Notes under the pieces: generated by a model | Database searches by the model: none | What the model was told of the DNA's origin: nothing | What the model saw: only the letters and a program-made list of their open reading frames with translations | Program-made: the position numbers and the translations under genes | Part shown: in pieces, positions 47,935 through 59,935 of the stretch | Layout of the letters: every line of letters begins with the position of its first letter | Position numbering within the stretch: the stretch's first letter is position 1 | Source: Dugong dugon | Lineage: Eukaryota; Chordata; Mammalia; Sirenia; Dugongidae | Direction of reading: 5' to 3' | Assembly: GCA_030035585.1 (NCBI GenBank) | Contig: CM057482.1 | Location: forward strand, 9,287,001 to 9,351,000 | Length of the DNA: 64,000 bases

Positions 47935-48890
47935 TATAAACATACGCGTTATGTGAAAACGGAGGATTTTTTTTTTCTGTTTTCAGACCATCCTACTTGT
48001 CCAATTTTTTTATTTAGAAAATATGATCACAGAAATAATAACAGCTAAGATTTACTGATGTGCTCATCACTGTGATGAACCTTGTTATGGATTATTCCTC
48101 TGCAGAGAAGGAGGCTTGGAGGAGACAAAACTGGATAAAGCCAAGCTGCGTGACTGGAGGGCCCACAGCTTAACCACTTCACCTTCCTCCTGTGCTGGGT
48201 CAGAGCTTCCCTCATGAAGCCGTCTCCAGGGCTCCACTCCCACCCCAGCAAGCCCTATGTTCACAGTCCCGGAGCCTGCTCTGCCAAGTCATGTAGGCTC
48301 AGAGTTTCCTGCAACTGCGCTGGGAGCCTGACCACACACCAGGCACCACCAAGGCGGAGGCTTCAGGCCCTGTTCGGCTCATTCTGGGACGTCATTAAAC
48401 TCGCACGCACTTCTTCCAAACACCCTCTCTGATGTCTCTTTCTTTCCTCCCTTATCACCTGACAGCAATTTTGAGCTGCAGGGCCTCAGGCTGCACAGGA
48501 GCTGGGAACCCAGAACAGGCGCCCACTGGCTTGGTGCTGCCCGCGCATCCACCCAGAGGCCCTGGCCACGGAGGAGGTCAGCCCTGGGGCAGCTGGACAC
48601 TGCGTCCCCGCCAGGAGGAGGGAGCAGAGGGCGTGGGGTGGCCAGAAAGCCTCCTCAAGGGAAAGGACACTCCACAGCCATTGCCGCCACGCACACCACA
48701 CCAAACAGTTGAATAGGAGACTTTTTTTTACTATTGTCATAAATGTGAAACGTCGGATAATGAAACAGTTGATAAGCGAGAAGTAAGTGTATTGTAGTAA
48801 AAGAATAATACAAGTTACATAACAGGTACAGCAGAAATATAAAAGTGTAGTGTCTAACCATGCTTGGGAAGGACAAAGAAAGCATTCAGA
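47935..48890 (-). mobile_element. ~1-kb DNA-transposon-like element, copy 2 (inverted)
   Basis: Reverse-complement copy of 25424-26525. Shared landmarks on its own strand include 'gtgaagtggttaagctgtgg', 'gcagaggaataatccataa' and 'gagtttaatgacgtcc'. Its outer terminal repeats look trimmed. The GC-rich middle is not coding. Confidence 0.7.
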
Positions 48891-49279
48891 AGAGGGTGAC
48901 TTCTGAGCCGAGTCCGGAATGATGAGAAGGCATTTAGGGCAGTGTGCACAGCATGCACCAAGGCAGGGAGACAGACAACACAGCTCAGTGATCTAGAGTA
49001 ACGGCAAGCAGTGTGGGACATCTGCAGCATGCAACTGACAGGAAGTGAGCCTGGAAGGTGAAGAAGGCACAAAACCATGGTAGGCCTTTGGTGCCATATT
49101 ACGAAGTTCCAACTTTAACCTATAGACAATAGGGAGTGTCTGTGCAGAATGATATATATAGGGAATCTGTAATCAGATCTATGTTTCATAAACATCATTT
49201 TGTCAGGGGTGTACAGGATGAAGGCAGAGAGACCAATCAGAAGACTAGTGCAAGATTTCAGGTAAGAAATGGTGAGGGC

Positions 49280-50235
49280 CTGAATCCATTCATTCAGTCT
49301 TTCAATGGGCATTTATTAAGCATCTACTACGTTCCAGGTCCTATACATTTGGCAGTGCATAAGACAGAAAAAGTCTCTGCTCTTGTAGAACTTATACTTT
49401 AAAAGAGGGAGACAGAAAATAAACAAGAAAACATAAGTGCTATGTAGAAATTAAAGCAGGTGATGTAATAATGGAGCCCTGGTGGTGCAGTGGTTAAGAG
49501 CTCAGCTGCTAACCAAAAGGTCGGCAGTTTGAATCCACCAGCCGCTCCTTGGAAACGCTATGGGGCAGTTCTACTCTGTCCTACAGGGTCACGGTGAGTT
49601 GGAATTGACCCAACATAATGAGTTTGTTTTGGGTTTGGATGTAATAAAGAGTGTGTAGCAGCTACTCTAGACTGAATGATCAGGAAAGGACTCTCTGAAG
49701 AGGTGATAATTAAGTTGAGACCTGAAAAGAAGAAGTTAACTTCTGAGAGGTATATCTGAGGGAAGTACTGCAGATAGAGGGAACAGTCAGTGCAGAGCTC
49801 TAAGGAAACAACAAGCTTAGTGTGTTCAAATACAGGAAGAAGGCTACTTGCCAAAAGGATAGTGAACAAAGGGGAGAGAACAAGGAATGCTGGATTTTAT
49901 CCCAAGATGATAAGAGATCTTTGGAGAGTTTTAAGCAGGGGACCAACATCCTCTGATTTACAATTTTAAAGATCATTCTGGATCCTGTATAGAGAATAAG
50001 CTACAGAGGGTAAGAACAGAATCAGAGACACCAGTCAGGAGGCTACTGAGTGGTCCAGGCCAGAGGTAACAGTGGCTTGGAATAGAGCACTAGCAGAGGA
50101 GATGAAGAAGTGGGCAAATTCAAGTTCTGTTTTAGAAAGGAGCCAAGAGGACCTGAAGATGGTGTTGGGAGAGACAATGGGGGGTGATATAAAAAAAGGA
50201 CTCAAGGATGACTCCTAGATTTGCTGCTTGAGTGA
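49280..50235 (+). repeat. Old dispersed repeat, first part
   Basis: 'gcatttattaagcatctact' to 'gactcaaggatgactcctag'. Related to the repeat at 47540-49160 and continued at 51475-52300 after the RTE insertion. Confidence 0.45.
49472..49637 (+). mobile_element. Afrotherian SINE, short subfamily
   Basis: Full-length copy, flanked by the duplication 'gatgtaataa' at 49462-49471 and 49638-49647. Confidence 0.88.
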
Positions 50236-50244
50236 CTAAGTAGT

Positions 50245-51472
50245 GGCTGCAGCAGTGCATAGACAGGGAGCTGCCAGAAATTCAAGCCAGATTCAGAGGA
50301 GGACATGCAACCAGGGATATCACTGCTGATGTCAGATGGATCCTGGCTGAAAGCGAAGAGTACCAGAAAGATGTTTACCTTTGTTTCACTGACTATGCAA
50401 AGGCATTCGACTGTGTGGATCATAACAAATTATGGAAAACATTGTGAAGAATGGGAATTCCAAAACACTTAATTGTGCTCATGAGGAACGTGTACATAGA
50501 TCAAGAGGCAGCTGTTCGAACAGAACAAGGGGATACTGTGTGGTTTAAAATTAGGAAAGGTGTGTGTCAAGGGTGTATCCTTTCACCATACCTATTCAAT
50601 CTATATCCTCAGCAAATAAGCCAAGAAGCTGGGCTATACGAAGAAGAACGGGGCACCAGGATTGGAGAAAGACTCATGAACAACCTGCGTTACACAGATG
50701 ACACAACCTCGCTTGCCAAAAGTGAAGAGGCCTTGAAGCACTTACTGATGAAGATCAAAGACCACAGCCTTCAGTATGGATTACACCTCAACATAAAGAA
50801 AACAAAAATCCTCAAAACTGGACCGATAAGCAACATCATGATAAATGGAGAAAAGATTTAAGTTGTCAAGGATTTCATTTTACTTGGATCCACAATCAAC
50901 ACCTATGGGAACAGCAGTCAAGAAATCAAGATGCATTGCATTGGGCAAGTCTACTGTAAAAGATCTCTTTAAAGTGTTGAAAAGCAAAGATGTCACCTTG
51001 AAGACTAAAGTGTGCCTGATCCAAGCCATGGTGTTTTCAATAGCCTCATATGCATGTAAAGCTGGATGATAAATAAGGAAGACCAAAGAACTGACACCTT
51101 TGAATTGTGCTGGCGAAGAATACTGAATATACCGTGGACTGCCAAAAGAACGAACAAATCTGTCTTGGAAGAAGTACAACCAGAATGCTCCTTAGAAGCA
51201 AGGATGGCAAGGCTACATCTAACATACTTTGGACATGTCAACAGGATCAGTCCCTCCCTGGAGAAGGACATCATGCTTGGTAAAGAAGAGGGTCAGTGAA
51301 AAAGAGGAAGACCCTCAACCAGATGGACTAGCACAGTGGCTGCAACGATGGGCTCAAGCATAACAACGGTTATGAGGATGGCGCAGCCCTGGGAAGTGTT
51401 TCGTTCTGTTGTACACAGGGTCATTATGAGCTGGAACCAACTCGATGGCATCTAACAACAACAACTAGGAAG
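50245..51472 (+). mobile_element. RTE LINE, 5'-truncated, with dead reverse transcriptase
   Basis: About 1.2 kb of an RTE-clade LINE. The frame at 50451-50861 keeps reverse-transcriptase blocks (VCQGCILSPYLFNLY, and RYTDDTT where YADD is expected). Stops and frame changes follow, then later coding remnants ('gaagtacaaccagaatgctc') and the 3' end 'ggaaccaactcgatggcatc' with a 'taacaacaacaac'-type tail. Not functional. Confidence 0.85.
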
Positions 51473-51474
51473 AT

Positions 51475-52300
51475 GAAAAAGTCTGAGGAAAGAACAGGAC
51501 GTGATGAAACCAGGGATGCTATTTTTGACGTACTAAGCATGAGATGCCTAGCAGACTATAATTCAAGTGCTGAGATAAATAGAAGATGTGTATATGAGTC
51601 TAGAATTCTGGAAAATGGTCAGAACTGGAATTACAGATTTGGGAGTCAATGACATACAGGTCTGAATAAGGTCTCCTTAGGTGCAGGAGAGGGAATGGGT
51701 GTGAGGGTTCTTGGGACCAAGCCTTGGGATACTCCCAGCACTTAAGAAGAACCAATAAAAGGGAATGAGAAGAAAAGGCAATTGTACTGAGGTAGAAGGA
51801 AAAACCAGAAACAGTGTGGAATCATGAAGGCCACGAAAATAATTAAGGTAGACGGATGGATTCAAGAGATATTCAGGAGGTAAAATCAATGACGCCTAGG
51901 GACTACGTAAATAGTGAAGTTAGAAAGTCTAGAATTCCAGGAATACGGGTTTAGAAAACTAGGTGCCACCAACCAAGAATGGGGTAGGAAGAAAAGGAGA
52001 AAGGTTTAAGGGAGCAAGACCTGGGTTACCATGTAAGTTTGGAAGGCACCCACATGTAGGTGAAAATGATTATGGATGTGGATGAGACTGCTAGAAAAGC
52101 TAAGGATAGAACTCTGAGGAACACCAATGATTTGGGATGGGGGAAAGGAGAAGGTAGCATCAAAGAAGTGTTTACTCCAGAGGAAATCAAGAACTGGTAG
52201 AGGGTATATACAGAGATCTAGGAGAAGGCAGTGTTTTGAAAAGCAACAGTAGCTAGAGTTTCCAGCAGCCAAGTAAAATATAGACAAAAAAGTGTACACT
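51475..52300 (+). repeat. Old dispersed repeat, continuation
   Basis: Continues the 49280-50235 repeat after the RTE copy. No exon between here and e8. Confidence 0.4.
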
Positions 52301-52675
52301 GTATTTAGCAATTAACACTTATCTTTGTCATTTAATTTTGGTGTCTTGATGGAAGATAAACTGTTGGGCTGAAAAGTAAATAAGTAGTAAGGGAGTGGCT
52401 GAAATGTGTAGATTACTCTTTTGAGACGCTTAGTAGTGAAAAACAAAGAGAGAAAATAGAGAAGGCTTCATGGATAAAAAAGAGATTTGGGAGAGCGGGG
52501 ATGAGAAACAGCATATTTCTAAGCTGAGAGAAGGACCCAGTGGACAGGGAGACAGTGCAGAGAGATCAGATGGAATAAGTGATACAGCAAGGTCCCTCAG
52601 AGAGAGGATCCAGAGACAGGTGACCGGACATTCACTTGTGCTGTTTAAAATTACCTTTTTGGAAGAATCTATTAC

Positions 52676-52786
52676 CTGTAATTTTATATCTTGTTCTTTT
52701 TCCTTTATCTGAATAGCATGTTTGGCCTGAGCAATGGGTGTCTCCCACATACAATCCGACAGAAGGGAAAACAAACGTTCAACAAC
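52676..52786 (-). CDS. HERC1: HERC1 exon e8 (r433-r469)
   Basis: 111 bp, phase 0 at both ends, 37 codons, donor GTAATA. The peptide VVERLFSLLSDCMWETPIAQ is followed by the charged helix AKHAIQIKEKEQDIKLQ, which could form a short coiled coil leading into the SPRY domain. Confidence 0.9.
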
Positions 52787-53308
52787 CTGTTTTATTGAAA
52801 CGAAAAAGGATGATGCAATTTGAAAAGAGTAATTTTAAATACTTTTAGAAAAGACAAATCATAAAACTACAATATCAGGTCACATGTGAAGTTTGATTAT
52901 ACAACTGTCAGTTGTCTTTTGTGGTCAAAGTTAAACATCTTTAGAAAGAGCATTAACCCACTAGAAAGTAGGTTCCATTGCCCTCACGTTGCCTTACTAT
53001 ATGGGCCTCTGATCAGGCCATACAACCTCACACAGCCCTCTAGAGAGGTCCAAGCCTAATAAGAAATCCCATAGATTTTCCTCTTCTTCCGACCTTGTAA
53101 GTATCCCCTATCCCTCCACTCCTCACACTCCATAACTTAATTTTTCTTTCCCCTCGCCTGGGGGTGGGATAATGAAGCATCTCAGAAACAGAAGTTATGC
53201 TACTGAATACGTGGCACATTTACAACTGAAGAGTCTATGAGCCTAGATTTTGGGTGAATCATATGGTGGATGTGAAAAACATCTCCTAATAACTTTAAAA
53301 ATAGAAAC
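52787..53308. other. Intron e7-e8
   Basis: Nothing recognised. Confidence 0.5.
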
Positions 53309-53415
53309 CTGGGCCATTTGATCATCTTCTACACCAGATTCACAAGCTGGCAGCACAGCTTCAAGGACATGAAGTGCAAGGAGCCTTGTTCTTAAGTTAC
53401 CAACTAGAGGAGTAC
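53309..53415 (-). CDS. HERC1: HERC1 exon e7 (r397-r432)
   Basis: 107 bp, two bases in, phase 0 out. The peptide is TPLVGNLRTRLLALHVLEAV then LPACESGVEDDQMAQ. The donor is CAG|GTTTCT, a poor match to consensus after position +2. The acceptor CCCTTCAG is strong. Helical scaffold. Confidence 0.88.
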
Positions 53416-53635
53416 CTGAAGGGAAAAGACATTTTCTGATTATCAACATGGTTTAAATTCAAAGTTAAAATAAACCTCTTGAAAAAAAAAATCCCTGAGG
53501 TTGCTGACCATTTGTGGGTGGAAGAGACTTCATTCCAACCTATTAGCACAAAAATTCTGGAATAATCCTGTACTCATTAATGTATAGGAACATTCATGTT
53601 TATGCCTCAGTTTTTAGGTATATATAATAAGAAAA

Positions 53636-54010
53636 GCACTATAATAACCACCTGTGCCAAGTACGGAGCCCTGGTGGCTCACTGGTTAAAAGCTTGGCTG
53701 CTAACCAAAAGGCTGGCAGTCTGAATCCACCAGCCACTCCTTGGAGACCCTATGGTGCAGTTCTTCTCTGTCCTATAGGATCACTATGAGTTGGAATCGA
53801 CTCAACAGCAACGGGTTTTTTGGTGCCAAGTACTGTGCTATTAATTTTATACATGTTAATTCCACAAACCCTGCACTGTATCCCCATTTTATTGATAAAA
53901 GAAACTGAGGCTGAGAGAAGTTAAGTAAGGTGACCAAGGCCATGGATCTCAGTAGCCTTTTAAACAGGTCTGTCTGTCTCTAAAGCTCATGCTTATTACA
54001 CTCACTGCCT
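53636..54010 (+). repeat. MIR split by a SINE
   Basis: 'ctgtgccaagtac' before and 'gtgccaagtactgtgctatt' after the SINE, then 'aaactgaggctgagagaagt', form one MIR. Confidence 0.65.
53665..53822 (+). mobile_element. Afrotherian SINE inside a MIR
   Basis: Full-length copy flanked by the perfect 11-bp duplication gtgccaagtac at 53654-53664 and 53823-53833, copied from the MIR. Confidence 0.9.
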
Positions 54011-54784
54011 CCCCCTGTCCATGTGCTGACTGACTCACAGAGATCCTGAGGGCTAACGGCGAGTAAGTCATGTGTATCTTCTAAAGGAAACAAAGGTAGA
54101 GACCAGGTATTGATGCATAAATATGTGCTCTTCTTTTAGATACACATTAATATAATAAAACCAGGTGAAAATAAATGGATATCTGATTTTTATTTATGCT
54201 CTAAAAACTTAACCAATGTTAAATAAGCCTTATCTTATTAAAGGGAGGGGAGCTATTACAAGTTATACTAATTAAAAAAAAACTAAAGTAAACTGAGAAA
54301 ATATGCACATTCAATAACATGTACCATGGAAGAGTATGTCACACATTAGCATATTTGAACAGACCAGGAAAGGACTGACAGCAATCTATGCAAGCAGACC
54401 CATTCTTCAGGCTAAGAACCAGGACATAAAACTATCATATGATGTATATCACATAATCAGAAGCCACAATCAAGGCAACAGAGATCACAGCATGATAAGA
54501 GAGAATGGACAAAGTCAGTCTGCATCCTGATAATCAAGGAAGTCAAGTCAAAACCTGTGGCAAATTCTCACATTAAACAGATCTTCTCCAATGCTACTTT
54601 CTATTATTAATTCCTAGCAAATTTTACTCCTGAAATTAAGAGTTTTCTTTTGATCAAATAAGTACTCATAAAAAAATAAAGTCTTGAAATTAAGGCCAAG
54701 GGTTCAATGGGGCTAACATCTGGCATTATAAATAAAAAACGTGATATATAAAAACACTCTAAAATCAAGGTAAAGCTCATATAC
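54011..54784. other. Intron e6-e7, distal part
   Basis: Nothing recognised apart from AT-rich sequence. Confidence 0.45.
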
Positions 54785-54940
54785 CTGAGGAACATTTCTG
54801 AGATGCTATATTGAGAAGCACCTCTGTCCACTTTGGGGAAGCCATTTTTGACTGAATTGCTTTTGAAGACACAACTCTGCGAAGAAAAACTAAAAAATCG
54901 CCCAGGCGCAGTTCTGCTGCATGTTGTTTCCTGAGAGCAG
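54785..54940 (-). CDS. HERC1: HERC1 exon e6 (r345-r396)
   Basis: 156 bp, two bases in and one out, donor GTATAT. The peptide ALRKQHAAELRLGDFLVFLR continues to TEVLLNIASQKCSS. Helical scaffold; no named domain. The phases join e5 and e7 as ...FR-A-ALRK and ...SS-G-TPLV. Confidence 0.9.
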
Positions 54941-55179
54941 CTGAAGAGCGAAGAGACAAGTTTACATGACAACCAAAAGCCAGCAGGAAACAGTCTTATC
55001 TCAGATAATGTACATTTAGATTGCAGTAAGCACAAACCTGATTCAAAATCTAGGTTGTCACTAAGTTACTGAGTTTTGAAAACTTAAAGAACAGAATGAG
55101 AAAGGCTGGAATATAAAGCCAAACTGAAAACATCTATTACCTCTGTATACGATAATAGTTAGCATGCTAGTATAAAGTA

Positions 55180-55510
55180 TGTGTACTTGGTTTTTTCTTT
55201 TATTTTGTTGTAGTTGTTGAGAATATACACAGCAAAAGATACACCAAATCAACAGTTTCTACATGTGCAATTCAGGGACACTGATTACATCTCCAAGTTG
55301 GGCAACCATTCTCATCCTCCTTCCTGAGTTGTTCATCCCCCATTAGCATGAACACACTGCCCCCTAAGGTTCCTATCTAATCTTTCAAGTTGCTACTGTC
55401 ACTTTGATCCCATATAGATAGTTCTTAAAAGAGCGTAATGCTTAAGGCAGACATTTTTCACTAGTTAAGTTAAACTATTGTTTCGTTTTAAGATTTCTAT
55501 TCGGTTTTGT
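55180..55510 (-). repeat. L1 3' UTR, afrotherian type
   Basis: Reverse-complement L1 end with 'ttctacatgtgcaattcagg' and 'ctatctaatctttcaagttg'. A SINE tail scrap on the plus strand follows at about 55528-55636. Confidence 0.6.
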
Positions 55511-55829
55511 GCATTTTTTCTCTCTTTACTGCTTCTGTAAAGATTACAGCCAAGAAAACCCTACCAGGCAGTTCTACCCTATCACATGGGATCACTATGA
55601 GTCAGAATTGACTCAACAGCACCTAAAAACAACAATTTATCTTTATAGGAGGGTGCATCTAGACTGGAGGGCTTAAATCAGTAAGGACAATTAGAGAAAA
55701 AGCTAAGAACTCCATCTTTCATCCCCACAGTACTCTACCTCTTCTTTACATAAATGCTAAGTGAGTATCTTTATAATAATAATTTGAAGAATATCAAATT
55801 TTAGCCAGCCCTGCGTACCCACATATCTC

Positions 55830-55945
55830 ACTCCAACCTTGCTCCTACACATTCCTTCAAGGTCCAGTTCAAAAGCTACCTCTTCTACGAGACCTTCTAC
55901 CTTGGTAGAGTTACCTGGGAAAATCCCTTATGAGGGCCTGCATCC
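55830..55945 (+). repeat. L2 fragment
   Basis: 'ctacctcttctacgagacct' resembles the L2 3' region. Further L2-like sequence lies at about 56640-56760 and a MIR at about 56845-56970 ('cattttacagacgagggaac'). Confidence 0.5.
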
Positions 55946-56970
55946 TCCCTAACCTTTAGCAGATATTTCTGTAACAAGACACTAAATTAATTAAAGACTG
56001 GAGGCCTTAAATAATTAAAATAGTTTGTGTTTCAGTATCAATACTACCTTTGAAATTAAGGGTATAACTTCCTTTTAATTAAGTATTTTAGGAAGGCTGG
56101 GGGGTTATTAATACCTGGGCAGCCTGCCTCTGAATGCCTGCCCACTGCTGATAAGAGTCAGTATCATTCTCAGCTATCCCTCTAAGTAGAGACGGTCCAG
56201 TGGTCCTCTCTCCAGGATAACCTGAGGGGAAGGGACATGGACTCAGTCTGCTGTCTGCTGTTACTGCTGAGACTCACTCACAGAACTGTTTCTCTCTTCA
56301 CCGGAGAGGAAGGATCCAGCTTTCCTGGGAATCTAGAGTTTGGCAAGTAACTATACAACCTCCTTCCTGCTGTCCATATGTGCAGTACTTAGCACAGCAG
56401 GGTGAGAAACTGTCACCTTAACAACCCTTGGTTCCCCTAGTGGATCTAAGGAAAACAGGAGGTGGCATTAAATGTTTGCTTTTATGTATCACATCTTCTG
56501 AGTCTGCTCATGTTCCTTGTATAAAGATCACACTCTGTACATAAACAGAGAAAAGGAATTTGCTATTGTTTCAGTCTCTAAAACTGAAAAGCTAGTCCTC
56601 CATCCATTCTCCTAGATTGTGAAGAGATTTAGATATTTCTTCTTCTTGTGTGACACTGCAATTATCTGTCTGTCTGCCTCCTTCACAATCCTAGAAGGTG
56701 CCTGAGGGCAGGGAAAATGTTTTATCATCTTGTATCACCAGGGTATTTTCACTATCTATTCATCCACCCACCTATCAACAAAAATATTATTATTATTTTT
56801 ATGTATTTATTACATTATTTCAATATTAATATGAAGATTCACAGAGTACTCACTATGAGCTTTATGTGTATTATTTAATCCTCAAAACAACCTTAGAAGG
56901 TTGTTCCTATTATCAGCCTCATTTTACAGACGAGGGAACTGGGGCCCAGGGAGCTTAAACAACTTGCTTT

Positions 56971-57710
56971 CTTCCTCCATCTACCTATCTAATCCAGAAC
57001 AGACTTGAGGACTCCTAGAGTTTATTATCATAATGGGACATGGAAGAGTCACAATGTACTCTGAATAGGTGATAACTGCAGACCTTTACTCCATTAATTC
57101 TGTAAGAGACATACGCAGTAGTTCACGCTTCAGAGTGTAGTTCCACTGAAATACAATGCTGACTGAATTTTTTAAGCTGTGAGTAGACGATCATATCACA
57201 GCAACCAAAATTTATGATGGTGAAATATAATGAAGAATTAATTAGTGACTAGGGAACAGAGCAGCCTAGGAAGAAGTCCAGCCCCTCTAATTAGAACCCA
57301 GTTCCCAAAATTCAAAACCCCCAGTCCTGGGGGAACACGTAGGCCAGGACTGTGGTTAGAGATGGCTTGTCAGGGTCCTATGCTAAGAAAACATCTGACC
57401 TCCCAGGCAATCAGGCAATAACCTGGGGAACCAGTCACACAGACTCTAGGCCCTAGAGCCAGGATGCCAAGGAGAGGCTGAACCTAGACAGTGAGCAAGA
57501 TGGCCACAGCATCAGGGTTAGCAGACTCTAAGGTGAGGAGGCAGGGTCAGAAGCTCGTCTAAATTATACATATTTGGAGAAAAAAGGGGTTTGTAAACCA
57601 ACAGCAAATACAAATCCTCATAATGGAAAGAAGTCTACACTCTTAATGATACGTACACAATGAGGATTCAAAACAATGCTTGTAAATAATGATGAAGAGT
57701 TTAATGATAC
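56971..57710. other. Intron e5-e6, proximal part
   Basis: Nothing recognised. Confidence 0.45.
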
Positions 57711-57904
57711 CTCTGAAATCTCTCTTCTCAGTTTCTCCACTAGAGTCAACTTTTTTTTCTTCTTCCTCCCCCTCTTCTCCTTCCTCTTCTCCAAAAGAGG
57801 CCATAAGTAGTACACCAGCTTGGGACAACAAATTCTTCAACTGACTACACAGCAGATCCAACAAGGACTGAACTACCTTGGGGCTCAGTTTATCAGCATA
57901 AGTC
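57711..57904 (-). CDS. HERC1: HERC1 exon e5 (r280-r344), with acidic run
   Basis: 194 bp, phase 1 in and one base out, donor GTATCA. It starts TYADKLSPKVVQSLLDLLCS and passes into a Glu-rich tract (EEEGEEGEEEEKK) before SSGETEKRDFR. The acidic tract is a likely disordered loop between helical repeats. Confidence 0.9.
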
Positions 57905-58054
57905 CTATGTGAAACAAAAGGGAAAAAATAAGGGGCGAGGATGCAGAGGATAAATGTTATCTGAAACGCAGAAAGTGGATAATAAGGGGAGATAGAGATT
58001 ACTAAAATGTAGAGAGAACAGGCCCCATATAGTTCTACCATCTACACTGCTCAC

Positions 58055-58292
58055 CCCGTAGTGATGGCTAGAATCTGGAGCAGTCTTGTACTGGCCACTT
58101 TCAAAGCTGTGCTAAGCTGGGAAACACCCGTCTTTGGTAACAACTGCAGAGGCTGTCCTAGCATGGTGTCTGTGCCACATAACTGCGATAGTACATTTAG
58201 CAGACCAGTGGAAATTGCCAGAGAAACATCCACTGGTTGATAATGGACACTCAGGGCGAAAACAGTAACCAAAAGTAGACGCTGCTGGGCTT
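58055..58292 (-). CDS. HERC1: HERC1 exon e4 (r201-r279)
   Basis: 238 bp, entering with two bases and leaving with GG of a split Gly codon. The donor is GTGAGC and the acceptor a long pyrimidine run ending CTCCAG. The peptide runs AQQRLLLVTVFALSVHYQPV to STRLLQILAITT. It is strongly hydrophobic and helical but soluble in pattern (no single long membrane span), again alpha-solenoid-like. Confidence 0.9.
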
Positions 58293-58524
58293 CTGGAGAA
58301 AAAAAAGAGAGAGAGAGACAGCTGAGAATCTTCTTTGAAGTAAACAAAACATTTACAAAAATAAGTAATTTTCCAAAATATAAATAGTAATATGAAATGC
58401 TATTACATTTTCAAATATTTATTTGATCTATTAATGTTAAACACAAGGTAGAGAATGCAACTAGCTAGCATAAGCTCCAGCTGAAATGTAACCTTCATCT
58501 TGTATTGGCAGGAAAGTTACTCAC

Positions 58525-58645
58525 CAATGTGATGTTTGTTTGCTTGTAGGGCTCTCTCCAGGGTAGCAGACAACTGTTGATAAATCTTATGCACGGCCAC
58601 CTGGATTTCAATCTGAATGTTTCTCTTAGCTGCTCTGATCCCATC
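58525..58645 (-). CDS. HERC1: HERC1 exon e3 (r161-r200)
   Basis: 121 bp: 40 codons plus one base, donor GTGAGT. The peptide starts DGIRAAKRNIQIEIQVAVHK and ends ALQANKHHI. It looks like one continuous amphipathic helix, consistent with an alpha-solenoid scaffold. Confidence 0.9.
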
Positions 58646-59280
58646 CTGAATTATACATAAAGATTTACTTTTTCTATGAGCAACAATAAAACCTCCTTGC
58701 CAAAAAGAAAAGCATTTTATCCCTAGTTTATGCTATAGCCCTATGCTAGTTTTTATTTACTATATTTCACTTACGAAAGTTTTAAATAAGCTTATTTTCA
58801 AATGCTTGATAATTCTTCACTCCTTATAACCTTTCTCTACAAAGTAATTTTTCCTCTCTAAATATGGAAGACACTGGATGACGTAAAGACTTTTTTTTTT
58901 TTTTAATTATCAAAGGAATCAGAGAAACTAGGCAAAATGATCAAATCTAAAATGTAAACACTTGAAACTCATCCTCGCAAACTCCAACCCCTGTTCTAAC
59001 TCAGCTCTATCTATATCCCATTTGGCTAAGGGCTAATAAAACTGAGCCAGCAAAGAATCTAAAACTACACTAGTACCGTGACTCCCCTAATCCCACATGC
59101 ATTAATTAGGAAACTAAACCAATGAGACATCCTAAAAAAATAATTTAAAAGTCTTTGTATATTTAAACCTCAATCTTAAACATAAGAAAGTTTAGCATTA
59201 TGAATTAGTTTTCTCAAGAGTCGGCTAAAATCTAAATACACTACAAGATGTCATCCATATAAGGCAGGTCTGTCACCTAC
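58646..59280. other. Intron e2-e3
   Basis: AT-rich with a T run near 58891-58904. No exon or named repeat. Confidence 0.5.
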
Positions 59281-59496
59281 CTGATAGTGATGCAATCGGC
59301 CACTCTCTCCTTTGGCTCCTGCATGTCCAACAGTGCCTAAACCAAAGCATCCTGCTAGAAACTGCAGCCTCACAGATGTCAGCAGTGCGGATGACTGGAA
59401 GCCTGAGCTTGACCTGCTTCCTGCCTGAGAGACGCTACCCTTTTCCTCCATCCCCGACAACAGGACAAGGATCTGGTGAAGTGCCTCTAAGCGAAG
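59281..59496 (-). CDS. HERC1: HERC1 exon e2 (r89-r160)
   Basis: 216 bp, phase 0 at both ends, 72 codons. It begins LRLEALHQILVLLSGMEEKG and ends GESGRLHHYQ before a GTAGGT donor. The acceptor is TTTTTCTGAAG. The mix of a hydrophobic amphipathic helix and a Gly/Ser-rich stretch fits the armadillo-like scaffold between RLD1 and SPRY. No catalytic motif is visible. Confidence 0.9.
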
Positions 59497-59754
59497 CTTC
59501 AGAAAAAGTAAAAGACACATCTTTTAGAGTTCTTCACTGAACTTAGACACAAAGAAACTCTGTCATAGACAATATATTATTCAGCACACAGGAAATTCTG
59601 ACAACTCCTAGGAATCTATCTGGTTTTAAGATAAACATTCATTTCACTATTTTGACTGTTTTTTTTTTTTTTAACCAAAATATACCCATTTACTCTATAA
59701 GCAAAATACTTCAGTCTAAAAGTGGCTACACAGTACAAAGGGAAAAGATGTTGA

Positions 59755-59935
59755 TCTGGATGTAGAAGACCTGTTTTAAGACCAGACTCTTCTGCCTCCT
59801 GTGTGGCCTTGGGTAAGCGATTTAACTTTCCAAGTCTCAGCTACATCAGGCGTAAAATGAGGCTAATAGTACCTTATCTAACCTACTCAACAGAGTTACT
59901 ACTGCGAAGCTCGTGAGGAGATGTATGTGAAGGTT
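59755..59935 (+). repeat. MIR SINE
   Basis: 'tgtggccttgggtaagcgat' and 'taaaatgaggctaatagtac' are MIR core features. Confidence 0.6.

Larger units (their letters stand above)
47540..49160 (+). repeat. Old dispersed repeat, broken by two insertions
   Basis: The pieces 47540-47584, 47791-47930 and 48895-49160 read as one old repeat ('gaacacagtgataaacacag', 'gaatgatgagaaggcattta'), interrupted by the SINE and the 1-kb element. Family not named. Confidence 0.45.

Noticed and set aside
50451..51299. A working reverse-transcriptase gene
   Set aside because: 5'-truncated, with stops, frame changes and an altered YADD motif.
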